Origin: Theobroma cacao
Taxonomy: Eukaryota; Streptophyta; Magnoliopsida; Malvales; Malvaceae
Assembly (NCBI RefSeq): GCF_000208745.1
Contig: NC_030859.1
Coordinates: 8,820,382-8,884,381, forward strand
Direction: 5' to 3'
DNA: 64,000 nt
Shown: positions 24,276 to 37,177 of the stretch, in pieces
How positions within the stretch are numbered: position 1 is the first letter of the stretch
How the letters are laid out: each line of letters begins with the position of its first letter
The notes under the pieces: generated by a model
The model's database searches: none
The model's input: only the letters and a program-made list of their open reading frames with translations
What the model was told of the DNA's origin: nothing
Translations under genes and position numbers: made by a program

Positions 24276-25769
24276 CGATTTCAAACAATAAAAGAGGTAA
24301 AAAGGTATTCTCACACCCTAACTTATAAATATATCACATTTTTCAAGGGTTGGCAACCCTCAGCCGCATTTACAAGGTAAAACACCTATTCTTAAGCTCT
24401 TTCAACAAATTTTAACCCAAAATTCCATTTTTATGATTCTAAAGCTTAGATTTGGGTTTTTATGGAAAAAGATTACATTTTTAGCTTTTAAATCTTTTAG
24501 CTTCAGATTTTCATAACTTAAATAGTTGTGTTATTGCCCAAACTTTCTGCTAGTGATTTAAGTTTAAAAGTTTTATGATTTGCTTAAGCATCTAAGCTCA
24601 CCTAAGGTAAGGATGAAAGATTTATGGGTTTCTAAGCATGGGTTTTTGCTAGAAAATTAGTTTAGCCAAAGTCGAGTACTTTCAAAAGTACCTAAAAGAT
24701 TATTACAAAATTCTTATTCTAGGAAATGATTGTGATAATTGTTGTATGATAGGAACACTAGAAAACTCCACGGATAACGACGAAAATGAGTTGTGATTGG
24801 AGCTAGGAATTGACTCTCTAATTAGGTGAATGGATACACCACTTTCGAATTATTTTGATATGTAAAGCTAGCATGACTTTGATGAAAACGATTATTTATG
24901 GATGTTGAATTTATTCTCTAAAATTGGTTATCAAAGGATTTGAGATTCTAGAATGAAAATGATTTTCTAAGGAAATAATTGATAATGATTGTGATGTGAA
25001 TTACTCAATCAATTTTCTAAAATGTTTATGAATCTACTATATATGTAAATACTTTACTATGTATTAGTATTCAACAAGAGGGACAAGCATCTTATGTTTG
25101 AAGTCCACTCGATTACTCCAATCTTTGAACTAGTGTGGGTATGAGATATTGTATGCTTATTTATAAATGCTATAATATGCATGTTGGTATGATGAATGCC
25201 ATAAGATTATGTATATGATGTAAATTCCATATACCATATGAGATGATCAAGTATGCATGATGTATACTATAGGATGATGTATATGATGTAAATTCCATAT
25301 ACCATATGAGGTGATTAAGTATACATGATTAATGCCATGAGAATATGTATATGAAAGACATTCCACATACCACATGCTACAAGTATAAGAACTCAAAGAG
25401 TGCGATTGATACCACTCTCATGGGGTGCAAGTGACGACTTCACTGCTATGATGCATCATAAAATGCCCAAGGGCAATAGGGATATATGTTGCCAGCCCAA
25501 GGTGTAATGGGGATGTACATTGCCAGCCCAAGGTTGATGGGGGTCAAACCATCACAATGTATGAGTTTTAATGTTAATGAAATGATTATGGTTGTTATGT
25601 TTATGGTATGTTATATGTTGAGTTCATTTGAGTAATGTTTATGGTTTATACCTTATGATGGCATGAAAATGTGCTTAGTAAGAAGAATTGAGCCCTAAAG
25701 ATAGTTCTCGAGATGTCAAAAGACTTAGGGAATGGCAAAAATGCTAAAATTGTTCAAAAACTTGGTCTC

Positions 25770-25925
25770 TATGTTCAAAGTATCGATGCATATGGAGCAC
25801 ATATCGATAGATCCTAAACAGATTGCCATATGAGGCTTTCTGTGTGAAATGTATTGATACATTTTACCAATGTATCGATAGATGCTTGAAAGTATCGATA
25901 CATTCAATAATGTAACAATAGATAT
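25770..25925. repeat. ATCGATACAT palindrome cluster
   Basis: Five degenerate copies occur, at the position equivalent to the reverse-strand cluster at 9790-9945. Confidence 0.8.
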
Positions 25926-26311
25926 GGTACAGAAAAGGATGTTTGAGTGAATTTGATAAAGATTTTAAAGGTAAAGGATTTCTAAAGGTTTATATAAGTT
26001 TGTTTTCAAACAAAAGGTATTTAAATGAGTTTAAATGACATGTATAATGAGGTTTATGATTCGAAAGTTAGGAACGGCATGAGTTATAAATGCATGGTTA
26101 CGAAAAACTCTTTTCCCCTAGCTTGTCCCCTTCCGTATCCACTCACGGAGTCTTTGTGACTCACATGTTATTTTTCCCATTTATTTTGTTACAGATCAGT
26201 GATAGCATCTGATAGCAGCCAGTGTCATGGATACCAGTTTTCGATTCAGTCCTGGGTAGGTGTCAGCAGCCACTTGATGCCTAAAGGGTCAATCACATTT
26301 CGCTGACGACT

Positions 26312-26642
26312 ATATCTTACCTTTATATCCCTAATATATCTATAAATAGTGAACAAACATACTAGTTTCAACACACAACCAAAGAGTAAATGTGAGTTCT
26401 TTTGTAAGTCAGAAAAACCAAAAACTCTTTTCTTTTTTTTTCTTTCTCTTTATTTTTGAGGCACCATCAAAGGCCATAGGGTTTTGAAACGTGTAATTCC
26501 TTGTGGAGGACTCTAGTAGTCACTCCATAACAATGAGAGTGAAGAAATTATTATGTACATGAAGGAAGATTCGTAAAGCAAGTTTCTTCGATCAGAAAGG
26601 AAGTGGAATATTTATCTAAAAAAGTAAACCCCCCTCCCAACA
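26312..26642 (+). repeat. Copia 2 5' LTR, truncated
   Basis: It matches 41718-42054 of the 3' LTR ('CTATAAATAGTGAACA' TATA-like site, 'ACTAGTTTCAACACACAACC', ending CTCCCAACA). TATAAATAG at about 26339 is a likely core promoter. Confidence 0.85.
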
Positions 26643-26643
26643 A

Positions 26644-26655
26644 TAGTATCAGAGC
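26644..26655 (+). other. Primer binding site of Copia 2
   Basis: TAGTATCAGAGC differs by one base from the initiator tRNA-Met PBS TGGTATCAGAGC and lies 1 base after the LTR end. Confidence 0.85.
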
Positions 26656-28100
26656 AAGTTTTAGCTTGCTTTCATCCTTTTAATTTGTGCATATTTTGAA
26701 AGAGTGTTTTGATTATGATTTTATTTAATTTAAATTATTGGTACTAATTTATTATGTATAAATCTGTAAAAGTTGTTGAAACTGATATAGGGAAGAAGTA
26801 GGCTTTAATCTAGTGCAAATAGGTGCATTGGTCTAAGGCCATGTGCTGCCTTATGAATGGCAGCAAAACAAAAAAAATGAGAAAAGAAAATGCAACTAGC
26901 AGGATTCGAACCTACACTAAGAAAGTCATTGAGAATTTAAAACTATCTTTCAACCATTACACCAAGGAAACATCCTTGAGATGAGAGTATGGTAAATAAT
27001 AAAGACCAAAAGGGTTCCGACATTACCATAAAGGGCTTGCTGTGGCAGCCACATGGTGCCAAAATATATATTTTTCTTAATTACATTTTTTCCCCACAAG
27101 TTTCTATTTTTAAAAAATGACCCTAAAATTTTTTTGGTAATTAAACTTTCACAAAAAAAAATTAGAATATTATTTATGCTTTTGGCATGTTACTATTTTA
27201 TTAAATTCACATGCATTATAAATATAGTTAATTAATATGTTAATTAACCACATTTTTTTTATATGTTGTATATTAGAAATTATTTTTTTCTAAAACATAT
27301 ATATGAATTTAGCAAATGTTTGTTAATTCAATTATTTTACATATGTTGTAAAATGCTATGTACCATATAAGTATATTTTGTAATTATTTTACTTATTTGT
27401 TAGGTAAAATTTATAAAATGCATGATGTAATCATTTTACTTATTTGTTAAGTAAAATTGTATGCAAAAAGACAGTACGGTGATTATATGTCTCAGTAGTT
27501 TTGTCAAAGAAGACTAGGTTTTAAGAGAGACCATTTGTGACTCCTCAAGCCTTTCCTAAAAATTACTGCAAAAGTAAGGTGCGTTATCAAGGAGACTATT
27601 ATAGTCTTTCCTGGAAGCATTTGAAATTATGATCTACTTAGTGCTATTTTTGTGCGCATAATACTTATATGGAAGTTTTTGATCATCCAAAATAATAAAT
27701 ATGTATAAGCAAGCACAACATCCCTATTTTTTTGTATAGATTGATGTAGTAGGTTCCTTATGATGTAATTTATTTTAGGTTTGTATTAATTATTGAGGCC
27801 ATGTAAAGGGATGTAATTTTGCGCTTACTTTACGCATAATATTATTTTGGAAATGGGCACCTATAAATATTAATAGGGTTCTTTAGTAGAATTTATTATA
27901 TTATGTGGTAAGAGGGAGTTGTTCCCATGCTTAAGGATAATGGGAGTTGTTCCCATAATCCAAAGTTAAATTAAATTAGACATTTTAATTGATGCTTATA
28001 CTATTGGTGATGATTACTAGCATGCATGCGAAATTTTCAAACTAGTGATATAGGTAAAAATTAAATATGTCTAATCTTAATTGATTAGAAAATTAAATAT
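26656..28100 (+). mobile_element. Copia 2 leader, non-coding
   Basis: About 1.4 kb lies between the PBS and gag. It holds an antisense tRNA-like segment (26896-26970), a TA-rich stretch, and a tandem duplication of about 50 bp around 27376-27460 (CATTTTACTTATTTGTTAAG type). No coding frame is seen. Confidence 0.6.
26896..26970 (-). ncRNA. tRNA-like segment with A and B boxes
   Basis: On the minus strand there is TGGTGTAATGG (26964-26954), resembling a pol III A box, and GGTTCGAATCC (26912-26902), an exact B box, about 40 bases apart as in a tRNA gene. The region between does not fold obviously into a functional tRNA, and no anticodon is assigned. It lies antisense to the Copia leader. Confidence 0.45.
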
Positions 28101-28970
28101 GCCCCTAATTAAATGTTATGCAATGATGTAGTGATACGGCTTCAAAACAAATTATTACTGATTTGACCAAAGGTGTCAAACTTGATGGCAAAACCTATAA
28201 TATCTTGCATAAGTAGGTTTAGTAACTTCTCAATGAGCTTGAGTTGCTCGATCATCTGACTAAAGAGATAAACCCACCTAAAGCTAGAAACACAGCCTAG
28301 CATTGCCGTGACTAAGAAACCTTTAACACTTGGTATAAGAGAGACTGTAGTGCGCACTTGACCATGTTAAGTTGCATGCATAATGATCTCATTAGGAAGT
28401 TTGAGAACTTCCCAACTGCCAAATAGTTGTGGGAGCAATTGAAATTCAAGTATGGCAGAACCACAGTTACGAGGCTTCGTGCTTTGACACTTTGGTTCAA
28501 TCAATATGTCATGGACTCTAATTACACTATGGCTGAACACTTAAGGGCTATGTCAGCCATGATAAGAGAGATGAAAGCAGCTGGTTATGATCTCACAAAT
28601 GAGCAGCAGGTCATAGCTGTCATCAAGTCACTCCCCGAGTCCTTATGAGGACATGTTAAACTTGTATTAACATATAATGAATGGATAAAGACTTTTGATG
28701 ATATTTCCCACCATTTAGAGCTTGAGGCAGAGTGTAGATAAGCTATCCATAGCACTGCCCTGGTAGCTCAAGCTAGAAATCGTAAAGTGTATGTTCCCTA
28801 ACGAAAGAGACAACAAAAAAAGGGAATGACTGAAAATCTTAAGCCCAATAGTGATGGAGTCACCAAGCACTAAAGAGGAAAGTGTGGTGGGAAGAAGGAC
28901 AAGTCCAAGCTGAAATGCTTTAATTATGGTAAGAAGGGACATTTTGCTTAAGAATGCAATGAGCCTAAGA
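28100..28970 (+). pseudogene. Copia 2 gag, broken
   Basis: The frame 28427-28648 carries the capsid-like (UBN2/gag) region with 'WEQLKFKY', 'LRALTLWFNQYVMD' and 'EQQVIAVIKSLPESL'. Stops follow, then a zinc-knuckle region near 28915-28955 reading C-F-N-Y-G-K-K-G-H-F-A-stop-E-C: the second zinc cysteine is tyrosine and a stop interrupts it. The start near 28130 is in another frame with stops. Confidence 0.75.
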
Positions 28971-29029
28971 AGGTTCGCCCTCTAAACCACTTTAGAACTT
29001 ATGTATGTTCTCATATGTTTATAGCTCAT

Positions 29030-29420
29030 TCTTTCCTTGGTTGGATTGTAGATATAGGAGCAACCAAGCACTTAACCTGTAATCGTGCAGGATATTTAGA
29101 TTTCCATCATTTAGACACTTTGTCATGATGGGGAACGAAGAACAAGAAGAGGTCCTAAGAGTAAAAACTTCTTAACTCGCAATGCCCAATGGGCGAAAAT
29201 GGCTTTTACATGATGTGCATCATACTTCGTCCGTACGATGTAATCTACTTTCAATTTTAGCATTGATGGGTTTAGGATTTAATTTTACCTTCGAGAATTA
29301 TAGTTTGTCTATTCTTCATGAAAACAAGTTTTCTGGTCATGGTCATTTTAAAGATGGTTTGATTATGTTAGATTTGGATTCTAATAACGATATTGATTTG
29401 TTTCAAATTCTTCTTCTAAT
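29030..29420 (+). pseudogene. Copia 2 protease and pre-integrase region, broken
   Basis: 'WIVDIGATKHLT' near 29041-29075 matches the Copia protease site (usually D-S-G-A-T/S-x-H), with isoleucine in place of serine. The frame 29182-29427 continues with 'HDVHHTSSVRCNLLSI', the usual sequence before integrase. Confidence 0.7.
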
Positions 29421-30478
29421 GCTATAAATGATTCTGTGAAATGGCATGCTAGATTAGAACATATTGGGTAAAATAGAATGTCTAGATTGGTTAGAGAAAG
29501 ACTATTTGGCTCAATCACCAAAGTTAAACTTCTTACATATGAGCCATGTCTTGCTGGTAAGTCCAGCAGATAACCTTTTGAGAATGCTAAAAGGGCCACC
29601 CATCTTCTAGAACTTGTCTATTCGGACATTTATGGGCCTATGAATGTAAAGGCATGCAATAGCACATCCTATTTCTTTACATTCATAAATGATTACTCAT
29701 GATATGGATCCATATTTTTGTTGTCTCGCCATTTTGAAGCTTTGAATTGTTTCAAACGCTTTGTGGCAGAGGTTGAGAATCAAAAAAAAAAAAGGAAACT
29801 AAAGGTTTTTTGCACTGATAAAGGTCATGAATTATGTGAGGAAAAGGGAATACGTCAACAATTAACAATACCTAGAACTTTGCAACAAAACGGTGTTGCA
29901 GAAAGAAGGAATCGTACCTTGTTAGACATGTTTAATTCAGTGATGGCATAAGCCAGCCTTTCAATAGTTTTTTGAGGGATACCCTTTTGATCGCAGTATA
30001 CATCCTCAATCATGTGCCCTCAAAATTTGTTCCCACAACTCCATATGAGTTATGGAATGAAAGTAAGCCCAATTTAAAAGGCTTACGTCCTTGGGGATTA
30101 GCAAGGTATGTACATCACTTATCTAATAAGTATGGGAAACTTGGTCCTAAAGCTAATAAGTGTGTATTTATTAGATATTCAAAACACTCTAAGGGTTATG
30201 TGATGTATGGGGAACACCTTGATGAAGGGCTAACTAAGATGGAATCTTGTGATGTTGATTTTCTAAAAGATGACTTCCCAACCATAAGTGAGGTTAAAGA
30301 AAGCCTTAAGCTTTATGAGATGGAGGAGCCTCAAGAAAATGTATCCCAACATGAGGAAATGAATATGGAAACACATCCTATCCAAGAGACTGTTAAGGTC
30401 AGTGGGAGTACACTGTTTGAGCTCTATCAAGATTCACAATTGCGAAGAAGTGAACATAGGCATATACCCTGTAAATGA
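29421..30478 (+). pseudogene. Copia 2 integrase, broken
   Basis: 'WHARLEHIG' (29441) is the degenerate HHCC-side start. A catalytic aspartate is seen in 'YSDIYGPM', another in 'FCTDKGHE' (29718 frame), and the glutamate in 'NGVAERRNRTLLDM'. The frame 29972-30478 carries the C-terminal part ('TPYELWNESKPNLKGLRPWG', 'KCVFIRYSKHSKGY'). At least four stops interrupt it. The protein would insert the DNA copy into the host chromosome. Confidence 0.8.
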
Positions 30479-30489
30479 TTTGAGATAGA

Positions 30490-31520
30490 AAGTCAGTCTT
30501 TCTTAGGTATTCCTGTGGATGTTGATGAACCATCTTCCTATGAGGAAGCTTTAAACTCACTATTATTAGACAAATGGCTTATTGCTATAGAAGATGAAAT
30601 GAAATCCATAACTGAAAACCAAATATGGGAGTGAGTTGACCTTCCACTTGGGCATAAAACAATCAAAAACAAATGGGTTCTGAAGGTAAAGTGCAGAGCG
30701 GATAGATCAATTGAAAAATATAAGGCTCATTTAGTGGCAAAAGGCTATACCTAAAAAAAAAGGTGTGGATTATGAAGAGACATTTTCTCCTGTGGTGAGA
30801 TTTGAGTCAATTCGCCTTATCTTGGCTATAATGGCACATTTAGATTTGGAATTGTTCCAAATGGATGTGAAAACTGCATTTCTCAATGGAGAAATCAATA
30901 AGGAGATTTACATGAACCAACCAATTGGTTTTCGAGCCAAAGGAAAAGAATACAAGGTCTTGAAACATTTTATCTATGGCTTAAAACAATCATCTTGACA
31001 ATGGTATCTTAATTTTCATCAAGCCATCATTTTCATAGGGTTTGTGATGATTGAAGAAAACCATTGTGTATATGTAAAGAGATTAAGGAATAAGTTCTTT
31101 ATTCTTTCATTATATGTGGATGATATCCTATTAGCCGGAAATGACATGGAGTTAATTGTCACCACTCAAAAATGGTTGTCCTCCACTTTCAAGATGAAGG
31201 ACATGGGACAAGCTAAATACATCCTCAAGGTTAAGATCTCGAGAAATCGTTCTAAGAAGTTCTTGAGTTTGTCTCAAGAAAATTACATTCAAAGGGTTTT
31301 AAAACATTTACATATGCAAAACTCCAAGCCTATAGACATTTCAATGGAGAAAGGCTTATATCTCAGCATGGAACAATGTCCTAAAACTAAAGAAAAAAAA
31401 GAAATAAATGGCGAACATGCCATACGTAAGTACTGTTGGAAGTCTGATGTACTCTATGATGTATGCTATGATGTGTACTCGACCGAACATATGCTTTGCG
31501 GTTGGTATAGTTAGTAAGTA
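30490..31520 (+). pseudogene. Copia 2 reverse transcriptase, broken
   Basis: The frame 30765-30998 has 'DYEETFSPVVRFESIR' and 'LFQMDVKTAFLNGEINKEIYMNQP', and 31044-31514 has 'LSLYVDDILLAGND' with the catalytic YVDD intact. A frameshift in a poly-A run at about 30752 and a stop at 30999 separate the parts. Confidence 0.85.
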
Positions 31521-32100
31521 CCAAAGTAATCTTATGATTTCCCATTGCGTTACAGTTAAAAGGATACTACGATATCTAAGAGGAACCACTAATTTGGCTT
31601 TGTGCTATCAAAGTGAAAATCTAAAATTAGTCGGATATAGTGATACTAATCACGCAAGTGATAAAGATGATCGAAAGTCTACTTCAGGATATGCTTTTAT
31701 ACTTGGAGGCGAAACTATCTCTTGGAGTAGCAAGAAGTAGCTTTGTACTGCTTTCTATACTATGGAAGCAGAGTATGTAGCATGTTGTGCTGCAGTACAA
31801 AAGGTGGTTTGGTTAAAGAGATTCTTGCAAAGCTTGAACATTAATAGGCATCTTAGTGAAGCTATTGTACTTTATTGTAACAATACAACTGCCATAACTT
31901 ATACAAAAAATCCTAACTATCATGAAAAAACCAAACACATTAATACTTGCTATCACTACATTCGTGACATCATTGCACAAGGTCTTGTTGTGTTGAAGTA
32001 CATTTCCACAACTGATATGTTAGTAAACCCATTCACAAAACCTATTGCTAGAAATGCTTTCCAAAAGCATGTTAGGGGTTTATGGTTATTACATATTTGA
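31400..32100 (+). pseudogene. Copia 2 RNase H, broken by one stop
   Basis: The frame 31408-31740 covers the connection ('GSLMYSMMYAMMCTRPNI') and the first half of RNase H ('LVGYSDTNHASDKDDRKSTSGY', 'TISWSSKK'). 31762-32100 continues in the same frame after a stop ('MEAEYVACCAAVQKVVWLK', 'YCNNTTAI', 'HINTCYHYIRD'). Pol ends at 32100. Confidence 0.85.
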
Positions 32101-32637
32101 TATTCATGTACTATTGTTCTTGAACAATTAATAAATGAAGTCTATTTTGAATCATTTGATCAAATGTTGTTAATTAATTAGGGCATAGATCTAAGGTAAT
32201 TATTGTCACATGGCTTTATAGATTATTCCTCTCACACGAGATAATTGCCCCAATGCTTCGGTAATGTATGGGATGAGACTTAAATGATCACAAGGTACCA
32301 AGTGTTTTGTGATCTCCTTGTCACATGAGTTATGAGCAAGGATCTTAGCAATGTCACCTTGACTTAAAGTCAGGTTAAGGCTTGTAAGAGTCGAACATGG
32401 AGATTATCCACACTCCATGAAGCCAGTGATAGCCGGATTTGAATCTTAGGGGATTCAAGTAAATTCTTTTTGCAAGATTGGACCGAGATCCATATGGCGA
32501 TTTTGATGTGACAAACCCTAAATAAAAGATCCACCATAACATACATTTCACACTGTATATGCTATTAGTCGACTGATGGAAGGGAATGATTGAATAGATC
32601 CTTACTTCATCATTGTGTGAGCCCTAAGGACTTATGT
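32101..32637 (+). mobile_element. Copia 2 post-pol non-coding region, left part
   Basis: No reading frame is seen. It continues at 40942 on the far side of the nested family-2 insertion, giving about 1.04 kb between pol and the 3' LTR, longer than usual for Copia. Confidence 0.6.
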
Positions 32638-33657
32638 TGTCAAGCCCAGCTCTATTATATACTTGCCATGTCATTTATATACTTGATAGCATGTCTGCAT
32701 ACTTGGATGCCTCGAAAAATCGTTAAAAGTCGGTATCATACCTAGTGGTATAATTAAGTCGATTAAAACCTCGAACTAGTCCAAATAGAGATTTTGGGAT
32801 GTATTTGAGATTTATTGAACCTTAGAATGTCTTAAAATGGTGATTCAGAGTTCGAGGATTAATTTGGAATCCAATCGGGAATTTTTATAATGTAGGGGCA
32901 AAATGGTCATTTTGCCACTCGAGGGCAAAAATTGGAATGTTGGACAAGATTTTTTACTACGTTTGACTATTTGGAGCATAATTTGAATTTGAGAAGTGAA
33001 AATTTTCAATTCCAATATTTTTCCGAGCATAAGGGCAAACCGGTCATTCCATGTCTCAATGAGGACGTAATAGGAATTTTTGAAATTTTACACCACTATG
33101 ACACTTGTCAAGCCCATGAATTTTACCTATTATCATTTTATACTTTGGATAATTAAAGTATTATATGTGGTGGTAAGAAAATGCTTAATAGTTAAGTTTT
33201 AACCATGAACCATTCACACGTTGACACATGTCAAGCTTTAATTCTTTTATAATTTTCTTTATAAATCAACATAAACCTCTCCTAATTCTTTTTTCATTGT
33301 TGTGCAAGCCAAAGAAAAGGGGGGAAAGAATAGAAACAACCCTTGAGGAAGAAAATTCAAGAGAAATTCATCGGTTACCGAAAAAAGAAGCGATCTGAAG
33401 TAAGATTTCGCGATTTTAGCTTAAGATTCACCTCTCCCATGCTTTCTTTTTCATTTTCTATGGTTAAAACCCAAACTTTCATGAAGGAAGTCATGTTGGC
33501 CGAATCAAGGGGGGGAGGTTTTGATGATGGTTTTTGTTAGATTTCATGTTATCTAGGTGTTTTTAGTTGTTTTGTGATATTCGGTATGAAAAACAAGCAA
33601 GAAAAGCACATGTCCTTCACTAAACCCTCATTGGCTGAATTTAATATAGGATATATT

Positions 33658-36340
33658 TGTCACGACCCAAATTTCGGGCCATGACCCGCGCATGGGCCCA
33701 ATGGACGTAATCCACTAAACCCAAGCAAACCTATTATTTATCTTACTCATAATTCTATCTAATATCGCTAAGTCATATTTCATAATTTCGAATCAAAATA
33801 GTGATATACATTGCCAACTCGTACTGGCATTACTCATTTAACATTTACATACAATATCTACAACAAGTATTCTAATAATTTACATTAAGTTCGTCTATAC
33901 ATAACAAAATAACACTCAACTTCCAGCGGAGGGACTCGGATGAATATACAACTACTGAATGCCGAGACACCTACCAAAAGATGGACACAAGTCTACAAGG
34001 ACACCTCCTCCTAGTTACCAACTGCCTCGTGATCTGAAAACATGAATTTGAAAATTGTGAGTATAAACCCAGTGAGTGAACAAGGAAGGGAACAAGCAAC
34101 CATAAGGAATCTTTAACGAAATCATGATGCATTTCTTTTCAAAACAATGCAATTTGTTTCTATTCTTATTAAATACCCCTCATCAAGCCCTTAAATGATT
34201 AATCATTTGAAAATCATGAACCCATACATAGCGAATCATTTGAAGAATGAAAGCTTCAATATTACACAAGCAATTCAAATACGACAACGAATCTTCGCTG
34301 CAACGAGAATGCCTTTCCGTTGCAGCGACGTTGGGATTTAGTTATTAGCCGAACGAGGGTTTCTCAACTAGCCGAGGGTTTCTCACTAAACCTCCTCATT
34401 TTAAACTTAACTCATTTAATCCTTAATGTTGGAAGTCCATGCTCCGATATGGTAGCAAAGAAGTGAAAGATAGGGCAGCAATTGGACAAGATAAGAGACC
34501 AAAATAGAAAGTTTTTCGCTGAAGCAAGATTGAATCTCGCTGCAGCGAAATTGAATCTCGCTGTAGCAAAATTGTAACCCAGAAACAGAATGTTTTTCAC
34601 TGCAGCAAATTTCAATCTCGCTGCAGTGAAATTTCAACCCAGAAACAGAAAGTTTCTCGCTGCAGCGAGAATGTATTTCGTTGTAGCGAGTTTCAGGCTA
34701 GCCTACCCTTTCAAAACCCGAGAGTTTCTCACTGCAGCGAAATACAGGGCACCAAATGAAAATTTCCCTTTCTCCCAAAGAAAACCACCCTGCTTGAAAT
34801 GTTCAAAACCAATAAGAAATACATAACAACTTCCCAAAGTTTAACATACCGAATTTCACATACATTACATCCATATACATAACTCATAAATTTCTTATAA
34901 CACACATGTTTACGTATGTATACATATACATATACCCATCACCATCATGCACACCATCCCACCATCATGCACACCATCCCATCATCATCATCACCAGCTC
35001 ATGCTCACTCCCTACTCGCACATGGCTGGGTCATCACCGGGTTATGCGTACTCCCTACTCGCACATAACCAGATCATCCTCGACTTATGAGCACTCCCTA
35101 CTCGCACATAGCCGAGTCAATATAATTACACAACATTATACTCAAGCATATATGTATATCAACATAATGCAACCACATAGAAATCCACAATAACCACATA
35201 TCATAACATAAACCATTTCACAAAAGCTTGTTCCCAAGGCATTCATTTTTTAGAAAAGTTGTATAAAATCATTCAAACACTTTGTTCAAAACAGTCATAT
35301 TCCCAAAACAATTTTGATAGGCAGTCCACTCACCAATTGATTGTAGAGCCTTTAGATGACTCCAATTCTCCTAATTGTCCAAATGGGATGATGGGGCTTC
35401 CTTAGAACCTAGGATCACATTAACATAAACAATAGATCAATTTACACACTATGAACCCTAAAAGCTATCTCTTAGCTAGTTTTCAATTGCCACATTAAAT
35501 GGCTATCTATGTTCACTATCTTAATCACAAAAAAAGTAATGAACATACTCAATAATAAAACAGCTCTTAATCTAAATTACTAGTCATTATTCATAGCTAA
35601 AATTCAAGCTTTTTGCATCACTCACCCGAGGGTTCCTTTATAGTTGGATTCTCTTCCAATAGCTTCAAAATCAATTGGTTAATTCTCTCTTTCTCTCTCT
35701 AAAATGCCCAACTAGTGAGTGAAAGTTTGGAAATAATATTTATCAAGGGTTTTGAAGTGAGAAAGTGAAAGAATACTAGAGTTCTAATCAAAAGGGTTCA
35801 AAGGTATGAAAACTAGAGCTAGAGAGAGAAAATTAAGCAAGCTTCAAATCAAGCTTCCATGGAGTTTTGAAGAAACGTGAGAGAGGAGAAGAAGAAAAAG
35901 ACAAGCTACTGGAAAATCTCTAGAAGCTGGTGGAAATTCAAGATATTTATAGCCAATCTTATCCCTTACCTTAAAATTACGAAAATGCCCCTCCATCAAT
36001 TAACTTATTCTCCTCCAATCTTTTATGCAATCTTTTTGCTCTTTTAACACTAGGACAAGATCCATGATGGTCTAGACATGTTCGGGTTCATAAAAAATTA
36101 AAATTTTAACTCGAGGTGAAAAATGACCATTTTGCCCCTGTTATGAAAATTATTGTCATTTCTAGTTTTCTTTGTGTTTTCATCAGTACACATCATTTAT
36201 ACTGTCTTATGCCTATTTAGGCCTTAAAATATCATAAAACTTTCTTCTGGGAGCTTATTAGAGAAAATGATGAAACTACCCCTAGCTCATATTATTACAT
36301 CAATGCTTAGCTACAAGCTTATAGAGGTTGGGGTCTCACA
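33658..36340 (-). mobile_element. Family-1 solo LTR copy C, complete, TSD ATATT
   Basis: It starts TGTCACGACCC and ends GGTCTCACA, with ATATT at 33653-33657 and 36341-36345. The length is 2683 bp. Order on the plus strand: palindromes (34290-34745, with a perfect CTCGCTGCAGCGAG at 34656-34669), minisatellite type 1 (35000-35125), reverse TATA box (35944-35951). Apart from the minisatellite it closely matches copy A. It is inserted in the family-2 LTR. Confidence 0.9.
34290..34745. repeat. CTGCAG palindrome cluster in LTR C
   Basis: About ten exact or degenerate CTCGCTGCAGCGAG units occur; predicted 'FAAAR'-type peptides arise from these. Confidence 0.85.
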
Positions 36341-37177
36341 ATATTAATGATGAATTTTGTTATATTTCATATTATTTAGTGCGTATTTGATGATTTATAG
36401 TATCGGATATTGACAATGGTTATCGAAAAGTATAGTGCTTTTAGTAAACGACTTGAACGACAACGAGAAAATCATGGTAAATGACTTGAATTTGATTTCT
36501 AATTATATATACGGACTTATTGGACTGCATTGACACTAATTAGCACGTTAGTTTGGAATCAGAATGAGTTTCAGATGTGATCATTTAAGTCACAATCAAG
36601 TTCATTGAGGTACTTTAGGGGTATTTGGAGTACCAAAAGTGCAATGAATCTATTTGGAGTTGAATCGGATGTTTTGGCTAATTAAACAGTGTATAGTGCG
36701 AGTTAGGTCGAATACCATTTTAGTCCAATAACAATTGAACCTACGTAGAACACCATCTTTAAGTGATTATTCGAACATTTCTCATTCAATTTCATACATT
36801 CATATAGAGCTTGGAAGAGTTTTATAACAGTTTGGCACAAATGTATTGAATTACTTGTTGTGTATTAAGTATAGGTGGTGAGCCCTCTGGTAAGGGTAAG
36901 GATATCGTACTCGAGGACCAAGAGCAGGAGTACTTCCGTTATTGTGAGTAAATAGACTATCATCTTAACTATCTAAAGTAGTTTATACTCGTTTTTATGA
37001 TTTTAAAGAATAATGAACTTAAATTGTAAACTATTATGTTTTATAACTGAAGTGTTGGTTAAATGAAATGAGATTCATAATTTGGCTTGAAATTGAATGC
37101 TGGTTTTGGAAATTGAGTAAGCGGAGACTATACACTTGTGTTATATATATGTTTTGACTATTGTTAGTTGTGCTGAC

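Larger units (their letters stand above)
23691..26311 (+). mobile_element. Tekay-like gypsy LTR fragment, forward
   Basis: 26100-26306 is the reverse complement of 9400-9560 and neighbours ('CACTCACGGAGTCTTTGTGACTCAC', 'ACAGATCAGTGATAGCA'), and two ATCGATACAT clusters lie at 24120-24275 and 25770-25925. The fragment is cut at about 26311 (TGACGAC) exactly where a Copia LTR resumes. It lacks the last 450 or so bases of the LTR. Confidence 0.65.

Noticed and set aside
33343..33540. Basic 65-residue ORF at the start of the family-2 LTR
   Set aside because: It lies just after a TATA-like ATAAATCAAC region within an LTR, is not visible in the second copy (63347-64000 ends too early to tell), and has no known domain.
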